Virus record (IMG/VR): IMGVR_UViG_3300048021_000343
Location: 1-29,987 of that record
Direction: 5' to 3' (one strand)
Origin: a virus
Length of the DNA: 29,987 bases
Numbering within the stretch: the stretch's first letter is position 1; each line of letters starts with the position of its first letter. The translations under genes and the position numbers were made by a program. Of the stretch, positions 21,337-28,314 are shown piece by piece. Under the pieces are notes generated by a model. The model did not search any database, was not told the origin of the DNA, and saw only the letters and a list, made by a program, of their open reading frames with translations.

Positions 21337-21340
21337 TCAA
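21312..21340 (-). promoter_or_regulatory. Sigma-70 type early promoter TTGACT-N17-TATAAT
   Basis: The minus strand has TTGACT (21340-21335), a 17-base spacer and TATAAT (21317-21312), one mismatch from the ideal. It would start mRNA about 15-20 bases above the 52-residue gene and drive the whole unit down to sufE. Confidence 0.85.
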
Positions 21341-21356
21341 GTATTATTTTAAGTTT

Positions 21357-21710
21357 TTAGATAAAATTGGTAAGTTCAGGTGCTTTCCAGCCTTCTGGCT
21401 TTAGTACTTTACCATCTTCACGTTTAATAACTTTGCCTGTAGTTGGATCTATTTTAGCAAAGTTTGTGTCCATTACTTCTTTCCATGCACCTTCGGCGTT
21501 CATTCCGCCTGCTCGAACTGCACCTATTGTAACAACTAAGATATCAATCAATGCATCTAACTGTTCAATTCTGTCGTTGTCTGCAATAGCATCTTCTAGT
21601 TCGCCTACTTCTTCTCGAATTAAATCAAGATACATCTTATAGTTTGCTTCGCTTGGTGCTTGATCGCATGCCGTTGCGAATTTATTAATATCTTCAAATA
21701 CGTTTGTCAT
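21357..21710 (-). CDS. MazG-like nucleotide pyrophosphohydrolase
   Basis: A 117-residue all-alpha NTP pyrophosphohydrolase-type protein. I start it at 21710 (MTNVFEDINKF) after AAGGAA; a longer frame begins within the preceding gene. The metal-binding motif is REEVGELEDAI (32-42) with Glu33, 34 and 37, and the second motif LDALIDILVVT has Asp52 and Asp56. MazG-type proteins hydrolyse (d)NTPs, and phage ones have been discussed as acting on nucleotide pools or ppGpp. The C-terminal part (TTGKVIKREDGKVLKPEGW) is typical of the single-domain phage form. Confidence 0.83.
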   Translation of the reverse strand: MTNVFEDINKFATACDQAPSEANYKMYLDLIREEVGELEDAIADNDRIEQLDALIDILVVTIGAVRAGGMNAEGAWKEVMDTNFAKIDPTTGKVIKREDGKVLKPEGWKAPELTNFI

Positions 21711-21718
21711 TTGTTTCC

Positions 21719-22126
21719 TTATGCGTTTATGAAATCTTGTGGATTGATATCTACTGATCCACCGTTGGCTGTTTCGTCGCCAATTTGATGATCGTTTGGT
21801 TTTTCGTCTGCCATTGCTAGTATACATTCATCGTCTACCATATGAATTGTAATTTCGCCTTCGTCGTCTGTTTCAACTTTCATACCACGTGTCCAACGTC
21901 CATGTTCAATTAGAACCCATTGATTCTTTTCGTACGGATCATTGTTCTCAGGTCCTTTAGAATAAACTCTAGCCCAACGTGGATATATGCCACGCTGTTT
22001 ACCGTCGTCGCCTGCGATAATAATTCCACCTCTAGTAACTTGTTCACCAAAGTGCATATCAGTTACAAGTACTCGCTTACCGATTGCTCTTAAATTACCT
22101 TTTATTGCGTTTACATTAGTTGGCAT
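21719..22126 (-). CDS. GroES-like cochaperonin (gp31 functional analogue candidate)
   Basis: A 135-residue Cpn10-like protein: RVLVTDMHFGEQVTRGGIII (about 18-37) holds the mobile loop region and following strand of the GroES fold, and WARVYSKGPE and QWVLIEHGRWTRGM are the later barrel strands. T4 uses gp31 in place of GroES to fold its capsid protein with host GroEL, and T4-like marine phages carry GroES-like versions. The C-terminal 30 residues are acidic and probably flexible. GAGG precedes the ATG. It is in the late unit with the 2OG oxygenase upstream and MazG downstream, fitting a role in virion protein folding. Confidence 0.8.
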   Translation of the reverse strand: MPTNVNAIKGNLRAIGKRVLVTDMHFGEQVTRGGIIIAGDDGKQRGIYPRWARVYSKGPENNDPYEKNQWVLIEHGRWTRGMKVETDDEGEITIHMVDDECILAMADEKPNDHQIGDETANGGSVDINPQDFINA

Positions 22127-22136
22127 TGTTTTCCTC

Positions 22137-22721
22137 TTATTTTGTGTTGTCCCACCAGAGCCATCCGGTGATAATATATTTTGTATCTTCTTTTGCTATT
22201 TGTCCACGGTGTATATGTGTAAGTCCCGCAGGCCAAATAACTGTTTTGCCTTTTACTGCTTTTGTAGTTATCTCTTGGTGCATAAACTCAGTACCCCCAT
22301 CTGGCACATCATTTAAGTAAGTCATATACACTAGAGCTCTATCACATGAAAGTTGTGTACCATCACAATGCCATTTATAAAAACCATCTCCTGGTTCATA
22401 GCATTGTATTTGTGGTAACTGTTGCATTGCAAGTTTACCAGCAAACTTTAAAGTTTGATACTTTTCTAAATATTGATCAATAAATCCACACAGTTCTGTG
22501 TGATAGTCTGGCCACTTAAACATTTCTGCAGGGCCAAGTTTTTCTGCTTCGTGCATTGGAAAGTCTACACTTTTCTTTGTAGAATGATCAACGGTGTCTG
22601 AGTCTCCAACAACACCGTCATTCGTCAAACCTCTTTTATAGCCTTCTTGATAAAGACCTAATAATGCATTGCAAATTGATTTATCGTTGAGCTCGTACTC
22701 CTCAATAAAACTGGGTAGCAT
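22137..22721 (-). CDS. 2OG-Fe(II) oxygenase (prolyl 4-hydroxylase-like fold)
   Basis: A 194-residue oxygenase that would use O2, Fe(II) and 2-oxoglutarate. The iron triad is His118 and Asp120 in KWHCDG plus His171 in THIHRG (His169 is a less likely alternative), and Lys181 in TKYIITGW is the likely 2-oxoglutarate contact. The jelly-roll core spans about 100-190. T4-like marine phages often carry such genes; the substrate may be protein or nucleic acid and is unknown. It follows the 138-residue gene with no spacing and ends 10 bases before the GroES-like gene. Confidence 0.9.
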   Translation of the reverse strand: MLPSFIEEYELNDKSICNALLGLYQEGYKRGLTNDGVVGDSDTVDHSTKKSVDFPMHEAEKLGPAEMFKWPDYHTELCGFIDQYLEKYQTLKFAGKLAMQQLPQIQCYEPGDGFYKWHCDGTQLSCDRALVYMTYLNDVPDGGTEFMHQEITTKAVKGKTVIWPAGLTHIHRGQIAKEDTKYIITGWLWWDNTK

Positions 22722-23138
22722 CTACTCACCTTTTGGTACAAAATTTCCGTTGTCGTCTTCGATCCATTCTTGATCATCGCCAAATTCTTCTGCTTCTTTT
22801 GCAGTAGGTTCTGGAGCCTGTTCAACTTTTGCTTGCGCTCTAGTTTGCTTTTTTGCTTTAGGCTTTTCTTCTACAACTTCATCTGCTTGTATAGGTGCTG
22901 GTGATCTGCCAGGCATTTCTTCGTGTGCTATAGCATTGTTTGTTTCGTAGTACTCACGCATAAGTTCTTCACGCTTCTTAATGATTTTGCCACCTGGGCC
23001 AATTTCATCACCACGTGCATTTACTCTTGCATTACCTACTGCTGGTGTTAATTCGTTACGTGCTTGTAAAAGATCCATATCGACCATTTTACCACGCATG
23101 GTTTTATAAGTTTTTCTGCTGTTACCTTTTAGTGCCAT
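22722..23138 (-). CDS. Conserved late phage protein with long charged tail, 138 aa
   Basis: The N-terminal 65 residues (MRGKMVDMDLLQARNELTPA, VGNARVNARGDEIGPGGKII) look like a conserved segment I recall from T4-like cyanophages, where function is unassigned. Residues 75-138 are a Pro/Ala/Lys/Glu-rich low-complexity tail ending DDNGNFVPKGE. The late box GATAAATA lies 28 bases upstream, and GGAG lies just before the ATG, so a virion or assembly role is likely but unproven. Confidence 0.7.
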   Translation of the reverse strand: MALKGNSRKTYKTMRGKMVDMDLLQARNELTPAVGNARVNARGDEIGPGGKIIKKREELMREYYETNNAIAHEEMPGRSPAPIQADEVVEEKPKAKKQTRAQAKVEQAPEPTAKEAEEFGDDQEWIEDDNGNFVPKGE

Positions 23139-23165
23139 TTTATTCTCCTAATGGGGTTATATACG

Positions 23166-23173
23166 TATTTATC
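23166..23173 (-). promoter_or_regulatory. Late promoter box GATAAATA for the 2OG oxygenase / GroES unit
   Basis: The minus strand reads AGATAAATAC, 28 bases above the ATG at 23138. Its TAA is the stop codon of the DnaE-like fragment. Confidence 0.7.
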
Positions 23174-23699
23174 TAAGGAACTCACGCCAATCCAGGTCAT
23201 ATTGGATTGAGTTTATTTTGTGTACTCCTATTATGTACAGTACATATGATGCTACTGAACTACCTCTACCTACACCCCATACAATATCATTCTCACGCAT
23301 AAAGTCTACAAGATATATCATATAGCGTAATAGATTGTGCATATCACGTTCGCCATATGCTTCCATTTCTTCCCATATACGATCTTGTACGTGTTGTGGG
23401 CAGGGTGTTTCTGCTTTGCCTAGTACATATTCATATACATTAATGTCTTTGTATTCATCAGGCATAAACCATTCACTTTGACATACACCGTCAAAAGTTT
23501 GTTGATCTACATCTAATGGAATATATTTTTGTAATTTGTTAAGGCCTTGTTCTTCCATTGCCTTATTAAATTGTTCCACGTCATCACTTGGATCGCACAG
23601 AACTACATGCACTTTGTCTGCATGTCCTGTATAGATCATATCTACTAGATCCTTGTTAGAGAATCGTGGGATACCGAAAGAGTCTGTTTTCATAAGCAT
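23169..23699 (-). CDS. Fragment-like protein resembling DNA polymerase III alpha subunit, 176 aa
   Basis: The C-terminal 60 residues match the segment of bacterial DnaE that leads into the palm: LLRYMIYLVDFMRENDIVWG, then VGRGSSVASYVLYIIGVHKI, NSIQYDLDWREFLR. In DnaE the motif is GPGRGSGAGSLVAYAL...FDLLFERFLNPER followed by the catalytic PDxDxDF. Here the protein stops exactly before that catalytic motif, so it cannot be a polymerase by itself. The first 110 residues also have a DnaE-like look (ETPCPQHVQDRIWEEM) but are less clear. It is probably a domesticated domain with another role. The start may be at the first or third codon (MLM). No clear ribosome site is seen. Confidence 0.68.
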   Translation of the reverse strand: MLMKTDSFGIPRFSNKDLVDMIYTGHADKVHVVLCDPSDDVEQFNKAMEEQGLNKLQKYIPLDVDQQTFDGVCQSEWFMPDEYKDINVYEYVLGKAETPCPQHVQDRIWEEMEAYGERDMHNLLRYMIYLVDFMRENDIVWGVGRGSSVASYVLYIIGVHKINSIQYDLDWREFLR

Positions 23700-23708
23700 A
23701 CAGTTAGT

Positions 23709-23948
23709 TTAACTGATATTAATTAAATTGTCAAGTCCTGATTCACCATTATCTTGGTTTTCTTGTTGACGCTTCTTTTCTGCTACCATACGTGTTTCTA
23801 ATTCTAGTTTGTACGTATCTAGTAGCATTGATATTTGTTCGTGTACTTGAGGATTGCGAGTTTGGAAAAATCGCTTGTTTAAAACTAAAATTTTATCTTC
23901 TATTTCACTGGTAGAGAGATTGTCAGTACTTTCGAACAACGGGTGCAT
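23709..23948 (-). CDS. Small coiled-coil protein, 79 aa
   Basis: A 79-residue, mostly helical protein (LSTSEIEDKILVLNKRFFQT, VHEQISMLLDTYKLELETRM) ending in a Gln/Asn/Gly-rich tail. Its start overlaps the stop of the structural gene upstream by one base (TAATG), so it is expressed with late genes. It might be a virion or assembly helper; no family is recognised. Confidence 0.65.
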   Translation of the reverse strand: MHPLFESTDNLSTSEIEDKILVLNKRFFQTRNPQVHEQISMLLDTYKLELETRMVAEKKRQQENQDNGESGLDNLINIS

Positions 23949-24532
23949 TATGCATATGCGCCTATATAGTCAGCAAAGTATACGCTACCGTTAGTTGTCC
24001 AAATTTCAAATATATGTACTTTAGAACTATTTGTTACAGGAGTTGACCAAAAACTTGATTCACTAAATTTAATTGTAACACTAGGGCTCCACGCTATTGT
24101 ATAAGATGCATCACTTGAAACTTCTAATATAACTTTTTGGTATGGACCAGCATATGCATAGCCAGTAATATCAAATGTAGCAGTGTTTGCAGTTGTGTTA
24201 CTGCTTGATAATGAAATAGTATGATAGTCACCATCTGCAAAATCAATTTCAGTTCCAGTAGTTATATTCTTTTTAGTTTTAGTAAGTGCTTTTACGTTTG
24301 GATTTGCAATAGTAACTGTATTAGTAGACGACTGAACATATGTTACGTCCTCATCTTTTCTAACAATATTAGTTTCTATATCTTCTAATCTTGTTTTAAC
24401 AGCATTATTGTTTGTATTGATAACAGTAAAGTTATCTCTAAATCCTTGGCTATCGTTGTCTTGCCCTGGTACTGGAAATTCTACATCCAAATCTGTTATG
24501 TTAATTGGATTGTTTGCTGGTACGTCTGACAT
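23948..24532 (-). CDS. Virion structural protein, beta-rich, 194 aa
   Basis: The N-terminus has PVPGQDNDSQGFRDNFTVIN, a motif repeatedly found at the start of phage tail or fibre proteins, followed by a short helix and a Ser/Thr/Asn-rich beta domain (ALTKTKKNITTGTEIDFADG, YHTISLSSSNTTANTATFDI, IWTTNGSVYFADYIGAYA). GATAAATA lies 23 bases upstream with AGGAG near the ATG. It sits directly downstream of the 985-residue tail protein and is probably a tail or fibre component. Confidence 0.75.
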   Translation of the reverse strand: MSDVPANNPINITDLDVEFPVPGQDNDSQGFRDNFTVINTNNNAVKTRLEDIETNIVRKDEDVTYVQSSTNTVTIANPNVKALTKTKKNITTGTEIDFADGDYHTISLSSSNTTANTATFDITGYAYAGPYQKVILEVSSDASYTIAWSPSVTIKFSESSFWSTPVTNSSKVHIFEIWTTNGSVYFADYIGAYA

Positions 24533-24554
24533 AATCTATATTCTCCTGTTGCAG

Positions 24555-24562
24555 TATTTATC
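24555..24562 (-). promoter_or_regulatory. Late promoter box GATAAATA for the 194-aa structural gene
   Basis: The minus strand reads CGATAAATACTG, 23 bases above the ATG at 24532. It lies just past the stop codon of the 985-residue gene. Confidence 0.72.
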
Positions 24563-24566
24563 GTAG

Positions 24567-27524
24567 TTAGACGTTAAAGTCGTAATTTGCGAATAGTATA
24601 TACTGATCGTTGCTGTTTCCTCTAGTGCTATCTATGATATATCTATCAACTTCAAAGTTAATTGATTTAAAATCAAATGCACTATTTTTTATATTTAATA
24701 AAATTTCATCTGCTGTTCCTGGTTTACAGTAAGTTAATACTACTGCTGGCGTATATCCAAGAGCTTCAATATTGTTTTCTTGTGGTGTACGCATCCATAA
24801 TGGTAAAAAGTTATTATCTGTTTCACCTACAGCGGCTATTCTATTTCTCATATTAGTTATGTTACTAATATATTTTTGTTGTTGTTTGTCCTCATCTACT
24901 TTAATTGCATCACTATCAATCTTAAGTGTATTGGTTATTGGTCTTTGTCTAATAGGACTATTGTCAACTACGCTACTTGTATTGTCAAGTGTTTCGTATT
25001 GTATGCTGTTTATTGTTCTATCAATTTTACTTTTTACTTTTAATGTTGATTGAACATTGCCTGAACTATGATCTTGTGGATCTATTACTTCAATGTATAC
25101 AACTTCGTATACTGGTATTTTAGTTCCAAGTTCATATGCTACTGCTTTTTTAATACTACCAAATTTAAATTGTTTGCGTTTATGATTTTTGGCAGCCGCC
25201 GCAACAAACTTGTTCATGTCAACAGTTTCAATTCCTGCATACATTAACATTTTTAAATCAGACTGTGTTCCAAATCCTGTATCGTTTGGTCTGTAAATTT
25301 TTGCTGGATCAAAAACAATAGGATCACTAATAAAACTATTATATAAGAATTTTTGTTGCGATCCAAGAAATGCTTTAACTATAATGTTACTGAATACTAA
25401 ATCATTAGGATCATTAATTACAATAGTAAAGTTTCTTCTAATAGCACTAAATCCATATTGATCTTCAGCTCTTGTTTTAAATGTGTAAGTTTTATCAATA
25501 CTTGTAGTATTACCGTCAAACAACATATCGTTTGAATCAAATGTAGTTAAACCACTTACTGCAAATCCTGCGTACACTTCCCATTTTGCAGTATCACTTA
25601 TAAACTCTGCTTGACTAGTGTGTGCAATTAAACATTTATATTTTGTTGAGCCTACTTTAACAATGTCATCACTAACATATGCTCTGTTTGTTTTCCAAAA
25701 ACTTTTATATCTGTTTTCACCAAACTGTTGTACCTTACCAAATATTTCACCGTCGAGTGCTAAAGATAATCCTGGTGGCAATCTGCCTTCTTCTTTTATA
25801 TATCTTACGTTTGCGCCTTGAACACTTGTAGTAGCATTTATACTAAATGTACTTGTTAGGTTAGCATTAATAGTTCCTAATGCTTTAGGACTTATCCAAT
25901 TAAGTGTACTATCTATTTTACCTAATAACTTAACTGTAAATGTTTTGTCTTTTGGTGAAGAGTTTGTATCTTCTTTGCCAGGTATTGTTACAGTAGTTGT
26001 AAACGTTTCGTCTACATTTAAACGTGCATCTAATGCTTTTGTAAAAATTAAAACATCAAACAAATAACTTGCGTTATTAATTTCGCTTACTGTATATAAT
26101 GTACCTTTAAGGTTAAAAGTTTTACCTTTTAGTTTAGCAAGATAAGGACTCTTCTTAATTCTTAGTGTGTACGCACCGCCGGCTTGTTTAACTAAACTTT
26201 CGTTTGTTCCACTAGTAGGACCTGATGATGTAAATATTGTTCCAATATTATTATTTGCCGCACCAACAGTTGTATAATCTGTAGTACCATATACACTTAC
26301 AATTTCATAATTTTTACCTGCCTTCATTTTTGTTGCAGGAGTTCTATTCTGTGGGTATGTTGTTTCGTATACTTCGAAACTTAAATCTTCTGTGTTTGTT
26401 GCAGGACCAACATAACGTGTTGCTGTAACTGTAAACTTATACTCTTTAGTAACATTAGGCTGATAAGGAACTATGCCTGCTAGTTCGCCAGTGCCTGTAT
26501 CTAGTGTCATGCCTGGTGGTATAGAACTTTGACTACCGTCATCGTTTGTATCTTTTAATGCATATGTAATAAATCCTAATGTATTACTAGCATCAATTGT
26601 ATCAAGATATAATGTTACATAATTATCAGCTCTACGATAACCTAAGTCTGCAGGTGTAAGCCATATAGGTGTTCTTACAAAAGTTGCATCAGCACCAAAT
26701 AAAGTGTTACCCGATTGCATAATAGTATTGTCTGAACGTAGGAAGTCATCACCTACAACATATATTCTAAACAATCTTTTTTGTATTGTGTCTCCGTCAC
26801 TTACACTTACACGGAATTGATAGTTTCTATTTAATTTTTTAGGTGACTTAGTAGCAACACTTTTATCATAGAATTCAATGTCATAATAAAAACTGTCGTA
26901 ACCATTTGCAGGCCTTGTACCAAAATCAAAAGGAAATGCACCATAAGGACTATCATCATAAAATCCTTGCTGTGCCGCTTTGTCTAATGCAAGTACAGGA
27001 TCTACAACGCCAACAATTCTACCATCTCTAGTAAGTTGTATGCCTGGCGGTAATTCGCCATCGCCACTAGCAATAAAGTATTCTAGTGTTTCGCCTGCTT
27101 CTGTATCTGTATCAGTTGCAATTAATTGAAAGTCAATTGGCGCACTATCAAGTATGTAGTATGTTTCATTGTTTCCAATTGGAAGTGAACCTGCTGTAGT
27201 TCCCCATATAGGTTGATCAGCACCTTTAACGCTAACATTATATGTTCGGTCTTCGATGTTGCCATCTTTACTTGCTCGTAGAACAAATTTAAAATCTGTT
27301 TCTCGTGCTACTTCTAAAGGTGTTCCCTGAAGTGTTCCTTCTTTAATTCTAAGTCCTGGGGGCAAACTTCCGCTTATAATACTAATAGTGCTACCAGTTA
27401 TTACACCTAAATCAATAGGCAACAGGCCAGCCGATCTATTTTCACCCGTTTTAGCTGGGCGAAGTGTCTGACCTTCTTCTACTTCTCGAAGAGTAATGTT
27501 ATTTGCTAGTGTCCACAGAGCCAT
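24567..27524 (-). CDS. Large tail/baseplate structural protein with putative Ig (He_PIG-type) repeats, 985 aa
   Basis: At least four copies of the He_PIG-like pattern xLPPGLxLxxxGxIxGxP are visible: SGSLPPGLRIKEGTLQGTPL (about 51-70), GELPPGIQLTRDGRIVGV, SSIPPGMTLDTGTGELAGIV, and EGRLPPGLSLALDGEIFGKV (about 580-600). They alternate with strand-rich linkers. The C-terminal quarter, with YEVVYIEVIDPQD and WMRTPQENN, looks like a different, folded domain. No catalytic motif is seen. Such proteins in T4-like marine phages are virion components, likely long tail or baseplate parts that bind host surfaces. The start follows AAAGGA and a GATAAATA box. Confidence 0.85.
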   Translation of the reverse strand: MALWTLANNITLREVEEGQTLRPAKTGENRSAGLLPIDLGVITGSTISIISGSLPPGLRIKEGTLQGTPLEVARETDFKFVLRASKDGNIEDRTYNVSVKGADQPIWGTTAGSLPIGNNETYYILDSAPIDFQLIATDTDTEAGETLEYFIASGDGELPPGIQLTRDGRIVGVVDPVLALDKAAQQGFYDDSPYGAFPFDFGTRPANGYDSFYYDIEFYDKSVATKSPKKLNRNYQFRVSVSDGDTIQKRLFRIYVVGDDFLRSDNTIMQSGNTLFGADATFVRTPIWLTPADLGYRRADNYVTLYLDTIDASNTLGFITYALKDTNDDGSQSSIPPGMTLDTGTGELAGIVPYQPNVTKEYKFTVTATRYVGPATNTEDLSFEVYETTYPQNRTPATKMKAGKNYEIVSVYGTTDYTTVGAANNNIGTIFTSSGPTSGTNESLVKQAGGAYTLRIKKSPYLAKLKGKTFNLKGTLYTVSEINNASYLFDVLIFTKALDARLNVDETFTTTVTIPGKEDTNSSPKDKTFTVKLLGKIDSTLNWISPKALGTINANLTSTFSINATTSVQGANVRYIKEEGRLPPGLSLALDGEIFGKVQQFGENRYKSFWKTNRAYVSDDIVKVGSTKYKCLIAHTSQAEFISDTAKWEVYAGFAVSGLTTFDSNDMLFDGNTTSIDKTYTFKTRAEDQYGFSAIRRNFTIVINDPNDLVFSNIIVKAFLGSQQKFLYNSFISDPIVFDPAKIYRPNDTGFGTQSDLKMLMYAGIETVDMNKFVAAAAKNHKRKQFKFGSIKKAVAYELGTKIPVYEVVYIEVIDPQDHSSGNVQSTLKVKSKIDRTINSIQYETLDNTSSVVDNSPIRQRPITNTLKIDSDAIKVDEDKQQQKYISNITNMRNRIAAVGETDNNFLPLWMRTPQENNIEALGYTPAVVLTYCKPGTADEILLNIKNSAFDFKSINFEVDRYIIDSTRGNSNDQYILFANYDFNV

Positions 27525-27546
27525 ACAAAAAATCCTTTATATAGCA

Positions 27547-27554
27547 TATTTATC
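27547..27554 (-). promoter_or_regulatory. Late promoter box GATAAATA for the 985-aa tail gene
   Basis: The minus strand reads CGATAAATATGC, 23 bases above the ATG at 27524 and downstream of the stop at 27565. Confidence 0.72.
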
Positions 27555-27564
27555 GTCTCTTGAC

Positions 27565-28287
27565 TTACAATCCGTCGCCAAGATCTAAACTTACATTTGT
27601 GCCGCCACCTGCAATAGCACCAAAGTCTACAACTGCTGTTTGGAACATAAAGTCGTATAAGTTAGTTACTGTAACAGGCGTAATAGATCCAAAGTTCCAA
27701 CTGTTTGTAGGTTCTTTATAATAGTTAAGATCTCTTATATCAATGTTATGTACATTACCTGTTAAGTCGCCTGCAAAGTTTGCTGTTACTGTTGTTGCGT
27801 TTATTAAACCAACGTTACCTAAATTGTATCCGTCGGCGTTAAGGCCTGCCGCAAGTCTTGGTGCTGGGTCATCTTGTAATGATCCTAACGCACTTGAGTC
27901 GATAGTAATATTGCTACCATTTACTGTTGTTGAAATAAGTGTTCCACCTTGGACTGTGTAACCATTATTTTCTGTTACTGTTAAACTACCAGTATCGGCA
28001 GCCACAATAAATTGTGTAACACCTGCATCAACGTTTACAGTAATTTCATTATCTGTAGATGCTAGTGTTACATTGTTTCCGCCTACTAATGATTTAAATT
28101 GTAATTCGGCAACATTTGAACTGGCATATAATCCTTCGCCACTTCCTAAATTAAGAACAGTAGTTGCTTCTGGTGTTCTTAAATCTAGATCGTTAAAGTT
28201 AAAAACAACTTTTTCAAATGCCTCTCTTAGATCATCACCTGTGCCGTCATTTGCAACTCCGCCTAGGTTTATAGTTTTTAGTGCCAT
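27565..28287 (-). CDS. Tail fibre-like structural protein, 240 aa
   Basis: It begins MALKTINLGGVANDGTGDDL followed by REAFEKVVFNFNDLDLR, a conserved N-terminal motif of phage fibre proteins. The rest is a Gly/Asn/Thr/Val-rich beta structure (NVTLASTDNEITVNVDAGVT, VTANFAGDLTGNVHNI), as in fibre shafts. GGAG precedes the ATG, and a late box is 20 bases upstream. It lies between two other fibre or tail genes, and is probably part of the distal tail. Confidence 0.78.
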   Translation of the reverse strand: MALKTINLGGVANDGTGDDLREAFEKVVFNFNDLDLRTPEATTVLNLGSGEGLYASSNVAELQFKSLVGGNNVTLASTDNEITVNVDAGVTQFIVAADTGSLTVTENNGYTVQGGTLISTTVNGSNITIDSSALGSLQDDPAPRLAAGLNADGYNLGNVGLINATTVTANFAGDLTGNVHNIDIRDLNYYKEPTNSWNFGSITPVTVTNLYDFMFQTAVVDFGAIAGGGTNVSLDLGDGL

Positions 28288-28306
28288 GTTTGTCTCCGCT
28301 TTACTA

Positions 28307-28314
28307 TATTTATT
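28307..28314 (-). promoter_or_regulatory. Late promoter box AATAAATA for the 240-aa fibre gene
   Basis: The minus strand reads GTAATAAATATAG, 20 bases above the ATG at 28287. Its first TAA is the stop codon of the upstream fibre gene. Confidence 0.62.
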
